Of a stretch of 19,043 nt of DNA, positions 7,891-16,130 are shown one piece after another. Position 1 is the first letter of the stretch; every line of letters begins with the position of its first letter. Origin of the DNA: Azoarcus sp. (GTDB taxonomy: Bacteria; Pseudomonadota; Gammaproteobacteria; Burkholderiales; Rhodocyclaceae); contig JAIRLA010000106.1 of the NCBI GenBank assembly GCA_031259795.1, positions 1 to 19,043 of the forward strand. The letters run 5' to 3'. The notes under the pieces are model-generated. The model was not told the origin of the DNA, made no database searches, and was given only the letters and a program-made list of their open reading frames with translations. Position numbers and translations under genes: made by a program.

Positions 7891-8510
7891 TTCGATTTCG
7901 AGCAGGTGCAGGAACAATCCTACATCATCTCGCAAAGGCAGTTTGAGCTTGCGATCAGTTCCATATTGAACGCTGCAGCCAAGGCATTTGGCGCGGCAGC
8001 CAGCTATCTGAAAGCCGCAGCCCTGATAATGGGAGCGCCTGATGATATCCTCAAGGCTCCTATCTGTCGCGTACCGCCCTGTGCGACAAGGAATTGCGCA
8101 ACGCCATGCTGAAGGCGGGAATCGGTCTTCCCACGGGCCGCGCGGAGGGGCGCGAGGATCGCCATGTCTATCTCGACAGCAACGGCCTGCCGCACGACCT
8201 GAAAATCTGTTTCCAGAATGTACGCGGGCAAGAGCCGGGCGCGGTCTCGGGAGAATACGTTTCCCGTTCGCGCAACGTGATGACGATCAGCGGCCTCACC
8301 CCCGCGCTGGCGAATTTCCTCGACCATTATTTCGACACGGTGGTCGACGCGCGCTTCGGCAATTTTCGGGAAAACCTGTACGCCAACAGCGAGAAGGCAA
8401 CGAAAAGCCCTTGGTCGAAGGATGACACCCAATCACTGGGAGGCGCGACGATCGCCCATGACGAGGATCAGGTTGTCGAGCTGACCGGCTGGATGAAAAT
8501 GGTTCGTTAG
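7866..8510 (+). pseudogene. Unidentified C-terminal coding region, two frames
   Basis: From 7867 one frame reads KPLWLYRGLFDFEQVQEQ, then a helix-rich stretch (ELAISSILNAAAKAFGAAAS), to about 8045. A shift of frame near 8043-8048 continues protein-like text YLSRTALCDKELRNAMLKAG and runs open to 8510 (about 155 codons). That part contains EDRHVYLDSNGLPHDLKICF, TISGLTPALANFLDHYFDT and a C-terminus near WMKMVR. A separate start at TTG 8094 or ATG 8103 is possible, with no good ribosome site. I do not recognise any domain. Position after a Rhs remnant suggests a former toxin tip or a separate effector-like protein, which is inference only. Confidence 0.45.
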
Positions 8511-8600
8511 CGCCCGCTCGCGCCGCCCTTTGAAAGAATGCCTCCGCGCTTGCGCCGAACCCGGGCCGGAGCGCATGGATCAAAGCGCGCGGCGAGAACG

Positions 8601-9815
8601 TCAACCCGCCGGCCTTTTCTTCAATTCGTTCTTCAATCTGGCCTTGGTTTTTTCCAAATCGCCATCCGACAACAAGGGAATCAACCGCTGAATCTCGTCG
8701 ACCGGCAAATCCCACCACTTGAACGCTTCGAGCAAACCCGTGAGTTCATCGTCGAAGCGTTTCCGGACAAATCGCGCCGGATTGCCGGCCACAATGGAAT
8801 ACGCCGCCACGTCCCCGCCCACGACGGCATTCGCGCCGATGATCGCGCCGTCGCCGATATGGACGCCGGGCAGGATCGTCGCCTTTTGTCCGATCCAGAC
8901 ATCATTGCCGATCACGGTATCGCCTTTCACGGGCAATTGCGACAACGGCGGCGCGTCCTGTTTCCAGCCTTCCAGAATATAGAACGGAAATGTCGTGGCC
9001 GCATTCATCTGATGATTCGCGCCATTCATGATGAACTCCACCCCGGCGGCGATCTGGCAGAATTTGCCGATGATGAGCTTGTCGCCGTAGAAATCATAAT
9101 GATGGGTGACGTGGCGCTCGAAATCGACATCGCTGAAATAAGTGAAATCGCCCGCCACGATATTTTTGTTGCGAAGGGTCGGCTTGACATAAGTCACGAG
9201 GAAAGCCGGAAGCGGAAACACGACATCGGGATCGGGAATACGGAATCTGGCATTGAACGCCGCCGATTCGGCCTTGTCCAGACTCGTATATATCGGATCG
9301 TAAATGAACCGCCCCCGCACCCCCTCCAGCGCGCCCGGATAAAGCGGCAGCGCCATGAACGCGGGAAAGTTTTCCCCTTTATCCGTAGTGATGCCGAAAT
9401 TCGCGGCATCCTCGAAACCGAAACGCGGGTAATAGCTTTCATGCCCGAAAATCAACACCGCCCGAAAGCCCAGCGCGCGGGCGATGTCCAGCGTATGCCG
9501 GATCAACGCGGCGCCGACGCCCCGGCGCTGGCAAGCGGGCAGGACGCCGACGGGGCCGAGCGTGAGCGTCTCCCATTGATCGGCGCCGCCCACGACGCTG
9601 CCGCGAGAGTACATAATGCCCGCGACCACGTTCCCGGCCATCTCGGCGACGAAATCCAGTTCCGGCACGAACGCGGGAACGGCGCGCAACCTGTGGGCGA
9701 GCCACGCCTCATCGCCGCTCGCGCGGGGCGCGGTCTTGAACGCTTCATGGATGATCTTCTCGATGGCGGCATGGTCGGACGGGCGCGCCGGCCGCAGGAT
9801 CATCTTGTCCATCAT
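8601..9815 (-). CDS. Two-domain acetyltransferase: GNAT plus Vat/CatB-type hexapeptide
   Basis: This 404-residue protein joins two different acyl-CoA folds. Residues 1-175 are a GNAT domain of the YhbS kind: the acetyl-CoA loop is CQRRGVGAAL (95-104), followed by GHESYYPRFGFE (124-135). Residues ~200-404 form a left-handed beta-helix acyltransferase resembling streptogramin A acetyltransferases (VatD) and CatB: IGKFCQIAAGVEFIMNGANH (249-268) with the expected catalytic His268, KGDTVIGNDVWIGQ (297-310), GDGAIIGANAVV (321-332), AGNPA (343-347) and a final WWDLPVD motif. The frame is open with no break between domains. The ATG pair at 9815/9812 starts 17 bases after the tatD stop. Substrates are unknown; antibiotic modification is possible for the second domain but unproven. 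Confidence 0.88.
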   Translation of the reverse strand: MMDKMILRPARPSDHAAIEKIIHEAFKTAPRASGDEAWLAHRLRAVPAFVPELDFVAEMAGNVVAGIMYSRGSVVGGADQWETLTLGPVGVLPACQRRGVGAALIRHTLDIARALGFRAVLIFGHESYYPRFGFEDAANFGITTDKGENFPAFMALPLYPGALEGVRGRFIYDPIYTSLDKAESAAFNARFRIPDPDVVFPLPAFLVTYVKPTLRNKNIVAGDFTYFSDVDFERHVTHHYDFYGDKLIIGKFCQIAAGVEFIMNGANHQMNAATTFPFYILEGWKQDAPPLSQLPVKGDTVIGNDVWIGQKATILPGVHIGDGAIIGANAVVGGDVAAYSIVAGNPARFVRKRFDDELTGLLEAFKWWDLPVDEIQRLIPLLSDGDLEKTKARLKNELKKRPAG

Positions 9816-9831
9816 TGCGACATCCGCTTGC

Positions 9832-10620
9832 TCATTTCCCTGTCCTCCATCCTCCGTCTTTTGTCCTCTGGAACACCCCGCAAGCGTTTTCGCCGGTGGC
9901 GCGGATGACTTCGGCGAGCGGCAGGCCGCGCAGGGCGGCGAGCGTTTCGGCGTAGCGGCGGATGTTTTCCGGCGCGTTGCGCCCTCCCCTGCCCCAGGCC
10001 GGAGGCATGTCCGGCGCGTCGGTTTCGAGCACGATGGCGGTCAGCGGCAGCTCCGCCGCGAGACGGCGGATACGGCGCGATCCCGTGAAAGTCATGGCGC
10101 CGCCGAAACCGAGCCTGAACCCCAGCGCGAGAAAAGCCCCAGCCTGCTGGAAACTGCCATTGAACGCGTGCGCGATGCCCCCGGAGACGCCCGCCCGCCG
10201 CAAGGCCGCGAGCACGGCGTCCTGCGCCCGGCGCACGTGCAGGATCACCGGCAAATCGTGGCGGCGGGCGAGTTCGAGCTGGGCGACGAAAAACGCTTGC
10301 TGCCGCGCCGCATCGAAACCCGGCGCGTAATGATCGAGGCCGATCTCGCCCACCGCCGCGCAGCGCCCCCGCCCGAGCAAATCATCGAGCGCGGCGAGAT
10401 CATCGTCCGTGGCGCGCCCGGTGTGAAGCGGATGAATCCCGAGCGCCGGAAAGACATCCGGCTCCGCCTCGGCCAGCGCGAGCACTTTTCCGAACCCCGC
10501 GCGCTCCACGGCGGGCACGACGAACCCTTCCACGCCGCGGGCGCGGGCGCGCGCCAGCACCGCCGCGCGATCGGCGTCGAATTCCGCGGCATCGAGATGC
10601 AGGTGCGTGTCGATCAACAT
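9832..10620 (-). CDS. TatD-family metal-dependent hydrolase (YjjV-like)
   Basis: This 262-residue TIM-barrel hydrolase has all the metal-binding motifs of the TatD family: DTHLHLD (4-10), VGEIGLDHY near 94, ILHVRRA near 130, HAFNGS near 155 and ETDAPDM near 208. TatD proteins are 3'-5' DNA exonucleases or other metal-dependent hydrolases. The N-terminal pattern VVPAVERAGFGKVLALAE resembles the YjjV subgroup rather than TatD itself. The start at 10620 gives the family's normal N-terminus; a GTG 27 bases upstream is in frame. It follows ppx after 60 bases and precedes the acetyltransferase by 16 bases on the same strand, so ppx-tatD-acetyltransferase may be one transcript. Confidence 0.93.
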   Translation of the reverse strand: MLIDTHLHLDAAEFDADRAAVLARARARGVEGFVVPAVERAGFGKVLALAEAEPDVFPALGIHPLHTGRATDDDLAALDDLLGRGRCAAVGEIGLDHYAPGFDAARQQAFFVAQLELARRHDLPVILHVRRAQDAVLAALRRAGVSGGIAHAFNGSFQQAGAFLALGFRLGFGGAMTFTGSRRIRRLAAELPLTAIVLETDAPDMPPAWGRGGRNAPENIRRYAETLAALRGLPLAEVIRATGENACGVFQRTKDGGWRTGK

Positions 10621-10680
10621 CGGCGGAACAAATCCAATACAAAACACAGATCACAAATACAGCTTCGCGGTGGCGGACAT

Positions 10681-12174
10681 TCAACGCGGCGGGGCCGCGC
10701 GCGCGCGCAACGTCAGCACGCGCCCCACCGATTGCCACTGTTGCCGCTCTTCCTCGAAGGCCGCCGCGGTGAGCGGCAAGCTTTGCAGCCAGCCCGGCGG
10801 CGTCTCGACCACGAAACCATGCTTGCCCCGCGTCAGGGAAATATCCGGCACCCCGCGGTTATCGCGGGCGCGGTGAATCGCCACCGCCAGCCGCAGGCAG
10901 ACGATCAACAGCCAGTCCGTACTGGCCGGATCGATCCCCGCCAGCCGTTCCAACTTGCCGCGATGCGCGAGCACGATGCGCGCGAGCCGCCCCTGATCCA
11001 TGCGCGAAAACCCCGGCATATCGGCATTGGCGAGAATATAAGCGCTGTGCTTGTGATAACCCGCGTGCGCCACCGAAATACCGATCTCGTGCAACATTGC
11101 CCCCCAGCGCAAGAAACGGCGATCGAGACAAGACGCCTCGCCCATGGCCGGTTCGATCTGCGCGAGCAGATGGCAGGCCGTATCGGCCACCTGCGCCGCC
11201 TGCCCGGCATTGATCCGGTAACGGGCCACGAACGCCTCCACCGTGGCATCGCGCAAATCATGCTGGTGATAGCGGCCCAGCAAATCGTAGAGCACCCCCA
11301 GCCGCAGCGCGCCCTCGGAAAACGCCATGCGCTCCAGGCCGAATTCCTGGAACACCGCGCTCATGATCGCCAGCCCGCCGGGGATGACCGGCAGGCGATC
11401 TCCCTTGAGGCCGGGCAGATCCAGCGCGTCGACCCGTCCGGCGCGCAAAAAAAGCGCGCGCAGCTTCTCCAGTCCGCCGCGCGTGATCCCCCCCGCCGAC
11501 AGGCCGCTCCCTTCGAGAATCTCCGCCAGCGCCCTGGCGGTTCCGCTGGAGCCTATCGCCATCTCCCAGCCCGCCTCGCGGTAATCATGGACGATCGTCT
11601 GCAATTCCCGGCGCGCCGCCAGATCCGCTTCCCGGAAAGCGCGTTTGTCGATGCGCCCTCCGGGAAAATAACGCAGGCTGTAACCTACGCATCCCATATA
11701 AAGCGAATCCAGCAGCACCGGCTCGAAACTCTTGCCGATGATGAGTTCCGTCGATCCGCCGCCAATGTCCACGATCAACTGCTGGCGATGCGGATCGGGC
11801 AAGGTATGCGCGACGCCCACGTAAATCAGGCGCGCCTCCTCGCGCCCGGCGACGACCTCGATCGGGAAACCCAGCGCATCCTCGGCCCGGATCAGGAAAC
11901 TGGCGGCATTCTTCGCCACCCGCAAGGTATTCGTCGCCACCGCGCGCACCGCCCCGGGCGAAAACCCCGCCAGCCGCTCGTGGAATTGCCGCAAGGCGAC
12001 GATGGCGCGTTGCTGGGCGTCGGCATCGAGCCACTTGTCCGCCGACAGCCCCGCGGCCAGCCGCACCGGCTCTTTCAACCCGTCCAGAGCGTAAATCTGG
12101 TCGTTGACGATGCGCCCGACCTGGAGGCGGAAACTGTTGGAGCCGAGATCAACCGCCGCGATCACATCATGCAT
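10681..12174 (-). CDS. ppx: Exopolyphosphatase (Ppx/GppA family)
   Basis: This 497-residue enzyme of the actin-like ATPase superfamily releases phosphate from polyphosphate chains and/or hydrolyses pppGpp. The N-terminal phosphate-binding motif VIAAVDLGSNSFRLQVG (4-20) is intact, and IVDIGGGSTELIIG forms the second phosphate loop. A third (IGSSGTARA) and the metal/nucleotide region follow. The C-terminal half contains an HD-like helical domain (HEIGISVAHAGYHKHSAYIL). Length lies between E. coli Ppx (513) and GppA (494), so the two activities cannot be separated by eye. The start at 12174 is the conserved one; no strong ribosome site precedes it. Its upstream region is the divergent, repeat-filled gap shared with ptsH. 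Confidence 0.94.
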   Translation of the reverse strand: MHDVIAAVDLGSNSFRLQVGRIVNDQIYALDGLKEPVRLAAGLSADKWLDADAQQRAIVALRQFHERLAGFSPGAVRAVATNTLRVAKNAASFLIRAEDALGFPIEVVAGREEARLIYVGVAHTLPDPHRQQLIVDIGGGSTELIIGKSFEPVLLDSLYMGCVGYSLRYFPGGRIDKRAFREADLAARRELQTIVHDYREAGWEMAIGSSGTARALAEILEGSGLSAGGITRGGLEKLRALFLRAGRVDALDLPGLKGDRLPVIPGGLAIMSAVFQEFGLERMAFSEGALRLGVLYDLLGRYHQHDLRDATVEAFVARYRINAGQAAQVADTACHLLAQIEPAMGEASCLDRRFLRWGAMLHEIGISVAHAGYHKHSAYILANADMPGFSRMDQGRLARIVLAHRGKLERLAGIDPASTDWLLIVCLRLAVAIHRARDNRGVPDISLTRGKHGFVVETPPGWLQSLPLTAAAFEEERQQWQSVGRVLTLRARAAPPR

Positions 12175-12249
12175 CGCCCAGAGCCTTGTCCTTGTACGCC
12201 GTAACAGACGGGGGGCGGCCATTCTAGCACCCATGGATTCCGGCTCGCG

Positions 12250-12566
12250 GCCGGGGAGAGCTTCCAACCATCCGGCGCGCAGCGCCGCTGATTAAAAAGG
12301 GGGTGAAGGAAGGGAATGCTTGTCCACTTTCCACCGCAAGGAAAACAGCGTCGCTTCGCTCCGTATGGATGGAAACCCTCTCCCGCCCCTGACGGGGCGC
12401 CCTCCCCCGCAAGCGGGGGAGGGAAGTGTCCATCGCAAGAACTCGCTCCCTTCGTCATTGCGACAGCCCCCCCTCGTCATTGCGACAGCCCCCCCTTCGT
12501 CATTGCGAGGAGCGCAGCGACGTGGCAATCCAGTTCGTTCCATCCGGCGCGCAGCGCCGCTGATTG
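12250..12566. repeat. Dispersed composite repeat block 2
   Basis: The gap between divergent ppx and ptsH (12175-12717) is mostly repeat. It starts with the CCAACCATCCGGCGC tail (12265-12296), then a segment with CAGCGTCGC (12345-12370), module B hairpin CCTCCCCCGC/GCGGGGGAGG (12410-12423), three ends with TCGTCATTGCGA (12453, 12474 and 12497) separated by C-runs, module A in reverse (12499-12533), and a second CATCCGGCGCGCAGCGCCG tail (12540-12563). The reverse complement of 12421-12566 matches 16131-16260 closely. Confidence 0.85.
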
Positions 12567-12674
12567 AACCGGCGTGAATCGTGTCATGTGGGCGTTCTTT
12601 TCCGGCGGGAATGCCACATGGAAGGCGCGCGACGGTTGCGGGCGCTTCGGGTCGCCGCCGTCCCTGTCATCGGC

Positions 12675-12680
12675 TACAAT
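12675..12680 (+). promoter_or_regulatory. Possible -10 element for ptsH-ptsI
   Basis: TACAAT lies 37 bases before the ptsH start. No acceptable -35 hexamer stands 16-18 bases upstream. It resembles the candidate before the DAHP synthase gene in sequence and distance (36 bases). Confidence 0.3.
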
Positions 12681-12717
12681 CCCCGGCTTGTGCGTCACGC
12701 GGGGCAAGCCGGGGGAA

Positions 12718-12987
12718 ATGCCAAGAGCCGAGGTAGCGATTGTCAACAAGCTGGGGCTGCACGCGCGCGCTTCGGCCAGGCTGGCGCAACTGGCGGGCGG
12801 TTTTGCCGCCGAGGTCTGGCTCGAGCGCAATGGCCGCCGGGTCAATGCCCGCAGTATCATGGGGCTGATGATGCTCGCCGCCGCCCAGGGCGCTTCGGTC
12901 GTCATCGAGACGGCGGGCGAGGATGCCGATGTGGCGTTGACGCGTATCGCCGAACTGGTCGCCAATCGTTTCGGCGAGGATGAGTGA
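12718..12987 (+). CDS. ptsH: Phosphocarrier protein HPr
   Basis: This 89-residue HPr passes phosphate from enzyme I to EIIA proteins. The phosphorylated histidine is exactly His15 (NKLGLHARAS), and Ser46 is present in NARSIMGLMML, the site used by HPr kinase/phosphorylase in betaproteobacteria and firmicutes. The chosen start has GGGGG directly upstream and gives the family length; an in-frame extension to 12574 would be translated repeat DNA. It sits 15 bases before ptsI. No EIIA, EIIB/C or hprK gene lies in the window, so the pair probably serves regulation or a few distant EII components. Confidence 0.96.
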   Translation: MPRAEVAIVNKLGLHARASARLAQLAGGFAAEVWLERNGRRVNARSIMGLMMLAAAQGASVVIETAGEDADVALTRIAELVANRFGEDE

Positions 12988-13002
12988 CGAGGAGCGCCCG
13001 CG

Positions 13003-14730
13003 ATGAGTTTTACTGTACACGGCCTGCCGGTATCGCAGGGCATCGCCATCGGCCATGCCCATCTGGTCTCGCACGCGCTCTTCGAGATCAACCGTTATCA
13101 CGTCGCGCCGCGCCACATCGCCGCCGAACTGGAACGGTTCGATAACGCGGTGGCCAGCGTGGAGGGCGAGTTGCTGGGCCTCAAGGCCGCCGCCACCGCC
13201 GCGCAACCTCACAGCGAGGTCGGCGCTTTCATCGACCTGCAACGGATGATGCTGGAAGACCCGGTGCTGGTCGAGGCGGCGCGGGCGCGGATCGAGGAGC
13301 ACCATTGCAACGCCGAATGGGCGCTGGTGCAGCAAATGGAGATGGTGGTCGAGCAGTTCCGCCAGATCGAGGATCCTTATTTGCGCGAGCGCCAGGCCGA
13401 TGTGGTGCAGGTGGTCGAGCGCCTGGTGAAGACGCTGCTCGGCGATCCCGGCCACTTGCCGCCCCGGCGCAAGGACGGCCTGGGCACGGTGGTGGTCGCC
13501 CATGATCTGTCGCCCGCCGATACGATCGGCTTCCGCGATCATATCGCCGGCTTCGTCACCGACATCGGCGGCCCCACCAGCCATACCGCCATCGTTGCCC
13601 GCAACCTGGGCATCCCGGCGGTGGTCGGCCTGCACCATATCCGCGATCTGCTGCACAACAACGAACTCATCATCGTCGACGGTACGCGCGGCATCGCCAT
13701 CATCGACCCCGATGAGAGCATCGTCGAGGAGTATTTGCTGCGCCGCGCGGCGCTGGAGCTGGAGCGCTCCAAGCTCAAGCGCCTGCGCGATACGCCGGCG
13801 GCCACCCTCGGCGGCGAGCTCATCCAGCTTTACGCCAATATCAGCGGCCCGCAGGATATGGGGCAACTCAAGGAGACCAACGCCGACGGCGTGGGCCTGT
13901 TCCGCACCGAGTTCCTGTTCATCGACCGCGACACCCTGCCCGACGAGGACGAGCAGTACGAGATCTACCGCACCGTGCTCAAGGCCGCCGCCGGCAAGCC
14001 CGTGACCGCCCGCACGTTCGACATCGGCGCCGACAAGACGCTCGCCAACAGCGCCCGCGATGAGCCTAATCCGGCGCTCGGCCTGCGCGCGATCCGCTAT
14101 TCGCTGGCCGAACCCAAGCTCTTTCTTACCCAATTGCGCGCCCTGTTGCGCGCCTCGACGCATGGCAAGCTCCAGATCATGGTGCCGATGCTGGCGCACG
14201 CCGATGAAATCGAGCAGACGCTGACGCTGATCGAGAAGGCCAAGGAAGAACTGCGCGAGGAGAAAATCAAGTTCGACGAGGCATTGCCGGTCGGCGGCAT
14301 GATCGAAGTCCCCGCCGCCGCGCTGGCGCTCGGCATGTTCGTGCGCCGTCTCGATTTTCTCTCGATCGGCACCAACGACCTCATCCAATACACGCTGGCG
14401 GTCGACCGCGGCAACGAAGCCGTCGTGCACCTCTACGATCCGCTCCACCCCGCCGTGCTGCGGCTCATCTCCGGCATCATCCAGGCGGGCGGACGCGCCA
14501 GCCTGCCGGTGTCGCTCTGCGGCGAAATGGCGGGTACGCCTGCTTATACGCCGCTGCTGCTCGGCATGGGCCTGCGCTCCTTCTCGATGCACCCGGCCCA
14601 CATCTTCGGCATCAAGCAGCAAATCCTGCGCGCCGACCTCGCCGATCTGACCCCCAAGGTACAGCGCATCCTCAAGCTCGACGAACCCGCGCGCATCCGC
14701 GAGGCGATGGAAAAACTGACGGGCGCGTGA
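13003..14730 (+). CDS. ptsI: Phosphoenolpyruvate-protein phosphotransferase (enzyme I)
   Basis: Enzyme I takes phosphate from PEP and gives it to HPr. The 575-residue protein is full length. The phosphohistidine is His194 in GGPTSHTAIVARNLGIPAVVG (189-209, signature split here by the His). The PEP-binding barrel has GLFRTEFLF (298-306), RTFDIGADK (337-345), GGMIEVPAA (431-439) and SIGTNDLIQYTLAVDR (454-469), and the active-site Cys506 lies in LCGEMAG. GAGGAG upstream of 13003 supports the start. It is co-transcribed with ptsH. A repeat-derived hairpin at 14776-14810 follows. Confidence 0.97.
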   Translation: MSFTVHGLPVSQGIAIGHAHLVSHALFEINRYHVAPRHIAAELERFDNAVASVEGELLGLKAAATAAQPHSEVGAFIDLQRMMLEDPVLVEAARARIEEHHCNAEWALVQQMEMVVEQFRQIEDPYLRERQADVVQVVERLVKTLLGDPGHLPPRRKDGLGTVVVAHDLSPADTIGFRDHIAGFVTDIGGPTSHTAIVARNLGIPAVVGLHHIRDLLHNNELIIVDGTRGIAIIDPDESIVEEYLLRRAALELERSKLKRLRDTPAATLGGELIQLYANISGPQDMGQLKETNADGVGLFRTEFLFIDRDTLPDEDEQYEIYRTVLKAAAGKPVTARTFDIGADKTLANSARDEPNPALGLRAIRYSLAEPKLFLTQLRALLRASTHGKLQIMVPMLAHADEIEQTLTLIEKAKEELREEKIKFDEALPVGGMIEVPAAALALGMFVRRLDFLSIGTNDLIQYTLAVDRGNEAVVHLYDPLHPAVLRLISGIIQAGGRASLPVSLCGEMAGTPAYTPLLLGMGLRSFSMHPAHIFGIKQQILRADLADLTPKVQRILKLDEPARIREAMEKLTGA

Positions 14731-14775
14731 AAAGAGCGGGAAGCCGCACGGGGCGTTGTCCTGGACAGAGCGGTT

Positions 14776-14810
14776 CCGTCATTGCGCGCCTGTGCGCCTC
14801 GCAATGACGG
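14776..14810. repeat. Hairpin after ptsI made of two facing repeat ends
   Basis: CCGTCATTGCG and CGCAATGACGG form a perfect 11-bp inverted repeat, with CGC and GCG also able to pair inside. Both arms are ends of dispersed module A, so an insertion or inversion of that module has produced a strong stem. No U-tract follows (CGCTTTGCC), yet it may act as the 3' end of the ptsH-ptsI transcript. Confidence 0.55.
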
Positions 14811-14847
14811 CGCTTTGCCTTTCCCGCACGGCATGACCATCAAGGCG

Positions 14848-15249
14848 CTATCTGGAGCAGGAAACATCGCCTTCCTCGCAAACACTCAATTTCTTGATCT
14901 CCTCGATCCTGGCACGTGTTTTTTCCGTCAGGCAGATGCTCAGCGCCATTTGGAACACACTTCCTCCCTTGGCGCCGGAAGTCTCGAAATCGCACGATAA
15001 ATCCCGGTACTTGATCCATGCGTTTTGCGCATTGGCGAGAGACTTTTTCCGGGTTTCATCCAGCGTGGCCCTATAGGATGCGTAAACATCATTGAGTGTT
15101 CTGTCCGCGGCCTTGTATTCGGACGCATGACAACGGTTCATGTCCGCCTGTTTTTCGAGGACGCCGCAATCCTCCGCCAAAACATTGGCGCCCATGAAAC
15201 AAAGGGAAAGCGCGCAAAACGCTTTCATTGCCCCGATGCTTTTCATCAT
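14848..15249 (-). CDS. LprI/DUF1311-family secreted protein
   Basis: This 133-residue exported protein has a signal peptide (cleavage after VLA, residue 25). The mature part carries six cysteines (28, 40, 86, 106, 124 and 131), enough for three disulfides, and the family pattern ADMNRCHASEYKAADRTLND (35-54) followed by AQNAWIKYRDLSCDFE. DUF1311 proteins include Mycobacterium LprI, reported as a lysozyme inhibitor; the function in Gram-negatives is poorly known. AAGGAG precedes the ATG pair (15249 and 15246), so the exact first residue is uncertain by one. It lies between convergent ptsI and tandem plsC. Confidence 0.85.
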   Translation of the reverse strand: MMKSIGAMKAFCALSLCFMGANVLAEDCGVLEKQADMNRCHASEYKAADRTLNDVYASYRATLDETRKKSLANAQNAWIKYRDLSCDFETSGAKGGSVFQMALSICLTEKTRARIEEIKKLSVCEEGDVSCSR

Positions 15250-15312
15250 GAATCTCCTTTCAGGAAAAGTTCCCTTTCCTTGGCCCTGCGCGTCACCAGA
15301 CCAGCCACCGCC

Positions 15313-16101
15313 TCACATTCCCCCGGTCTCTTCCTCTGGGCGTTCCGCCCGGCCGTCCCCGGCCCGCACCGCTTCGCTTTCCTGGAAATGGTGCGGGAAG
15401 AGGCGGCTCATTTCGTTCTCGATCCAGTCGCGCGCGCGCCGGTTGATTTCTTCGGCCTTGATGCCTTTCACTTCGATCGCGGGGCCAATGCTGACGATGA
15501 TTTCGCCCGGATGCTTGAGGAAGGCATTGCGCCGCCAGAGTTCGCCCGCGTTGTGCGCCACCGGCACCACCGGCACGCCGGCGCGCTTGGCGAGGATGGC
15601 GCCGCCCGGTTTGTAGCGCCCGCGCACGCCCGGCGATACGCGCGTGCCTTCCGGGAACAGCGCCACCCACAAGCCTTCCTTCAGGCGCTCGCGCCCTTGC
15701 TCGATGACTTGCGACATCGCCTCCTTGCCCCTGCGGTCGATGGCGATCTTCGGGATGCTCGCCAGCCCCCAGCCGAGGAAGGGAATCCACAACAACTCGC
15801 GTTTGAGCACGAAACACAGCGGCGGAAAAATCTGTTGCAGGCCGATGGTCTCCCATGCCGATTGGTGCTTGGAAAGGATCACCGCCGGCCCGGAAGGAAT
15901 GTTCTCCCGCCCCAGCACCCGATAGCGGATACCGAGCACGTGGCGTACCGCCCACATCATCGCCGGTACCCAGCCAGTCACCCAGCGATGCCGGGTCAAC
16001 GGCTTCGCCCGCAGGAAAAAACCCACGATGCCCAGCGAAGAAAAATATATCGTCATCAGCGACGACAGGGCGATGAACAGGACGGAACGAATGAAGGTCA
16101 T
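15313..16101 (-). CDS. plsC: 1-acyl-sn-glycerol-3-phosphate acyltransferase (PlsC)
   Basis: This inner-membrane enzyme makes phosphatidic acid from lysophosphatidic acid. The 262-residue protein has N-terminal hydrophobic helices (residues 5-30 and 43-56). Its active-site block is KHQSAWE: His79 with Glu84, the HX4E variant of the usual HX4D. The second block has IAIDRRGK (119-126), and substrate binding is FPEGTR (149-154). VPVVPVAHNAGELW is the fourth block. The C-terminal ~20 residues are acidic and probably unstructured. GGGAG upstream of 16101 supports the start. The upstream 630 bases are repeat DNA, with module A 63 bases from the start codon. Confidence 0.94.
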   Translation of the reverse strand: MTFIRSVLFIALSSLMTIYFSSLGIVGFFLRAKPLTRHRWVTGWVPAMMWAVRHVLGIRYRVLGRENIPSGPAVILSKHQSAWETIGLQQIFPPLCFVLKRELLWIPFLGWGLASIPKIAIDRRGKEAMSQVIEQGRERLKEGLWVALFPEGTRVSPGVRGRYKPGGAILAKRAGVPVVPVAHNAGELWRRNAFLKHPGEIIVSIGPAIEVKGIKAEEINRRARDWIENEMSRLFPHHFQESEAVRAGDGRAERPEEETGGM

Positions 16102-16130
16102 AGTGCGCGCTCCCGGAGCGGTATCAGGAA

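Noticed and set aside
9616..12204. Very long plus-strand open frame (862 codons) across tatD and ppx
   Set aside because: It lies antisense to three well-supported genes. Its translation is Arg/His/Gln/Pro-rich without motifs, as expected for an antisense frame in GC-rich DNA.
12667..14622. Long minus-strand open frame (651 codons) across ptsH-ptsI
   Set aside because: It is the antisense shadow of HPr and enzyme I, whose active-site motifs are intact on the plus strand.
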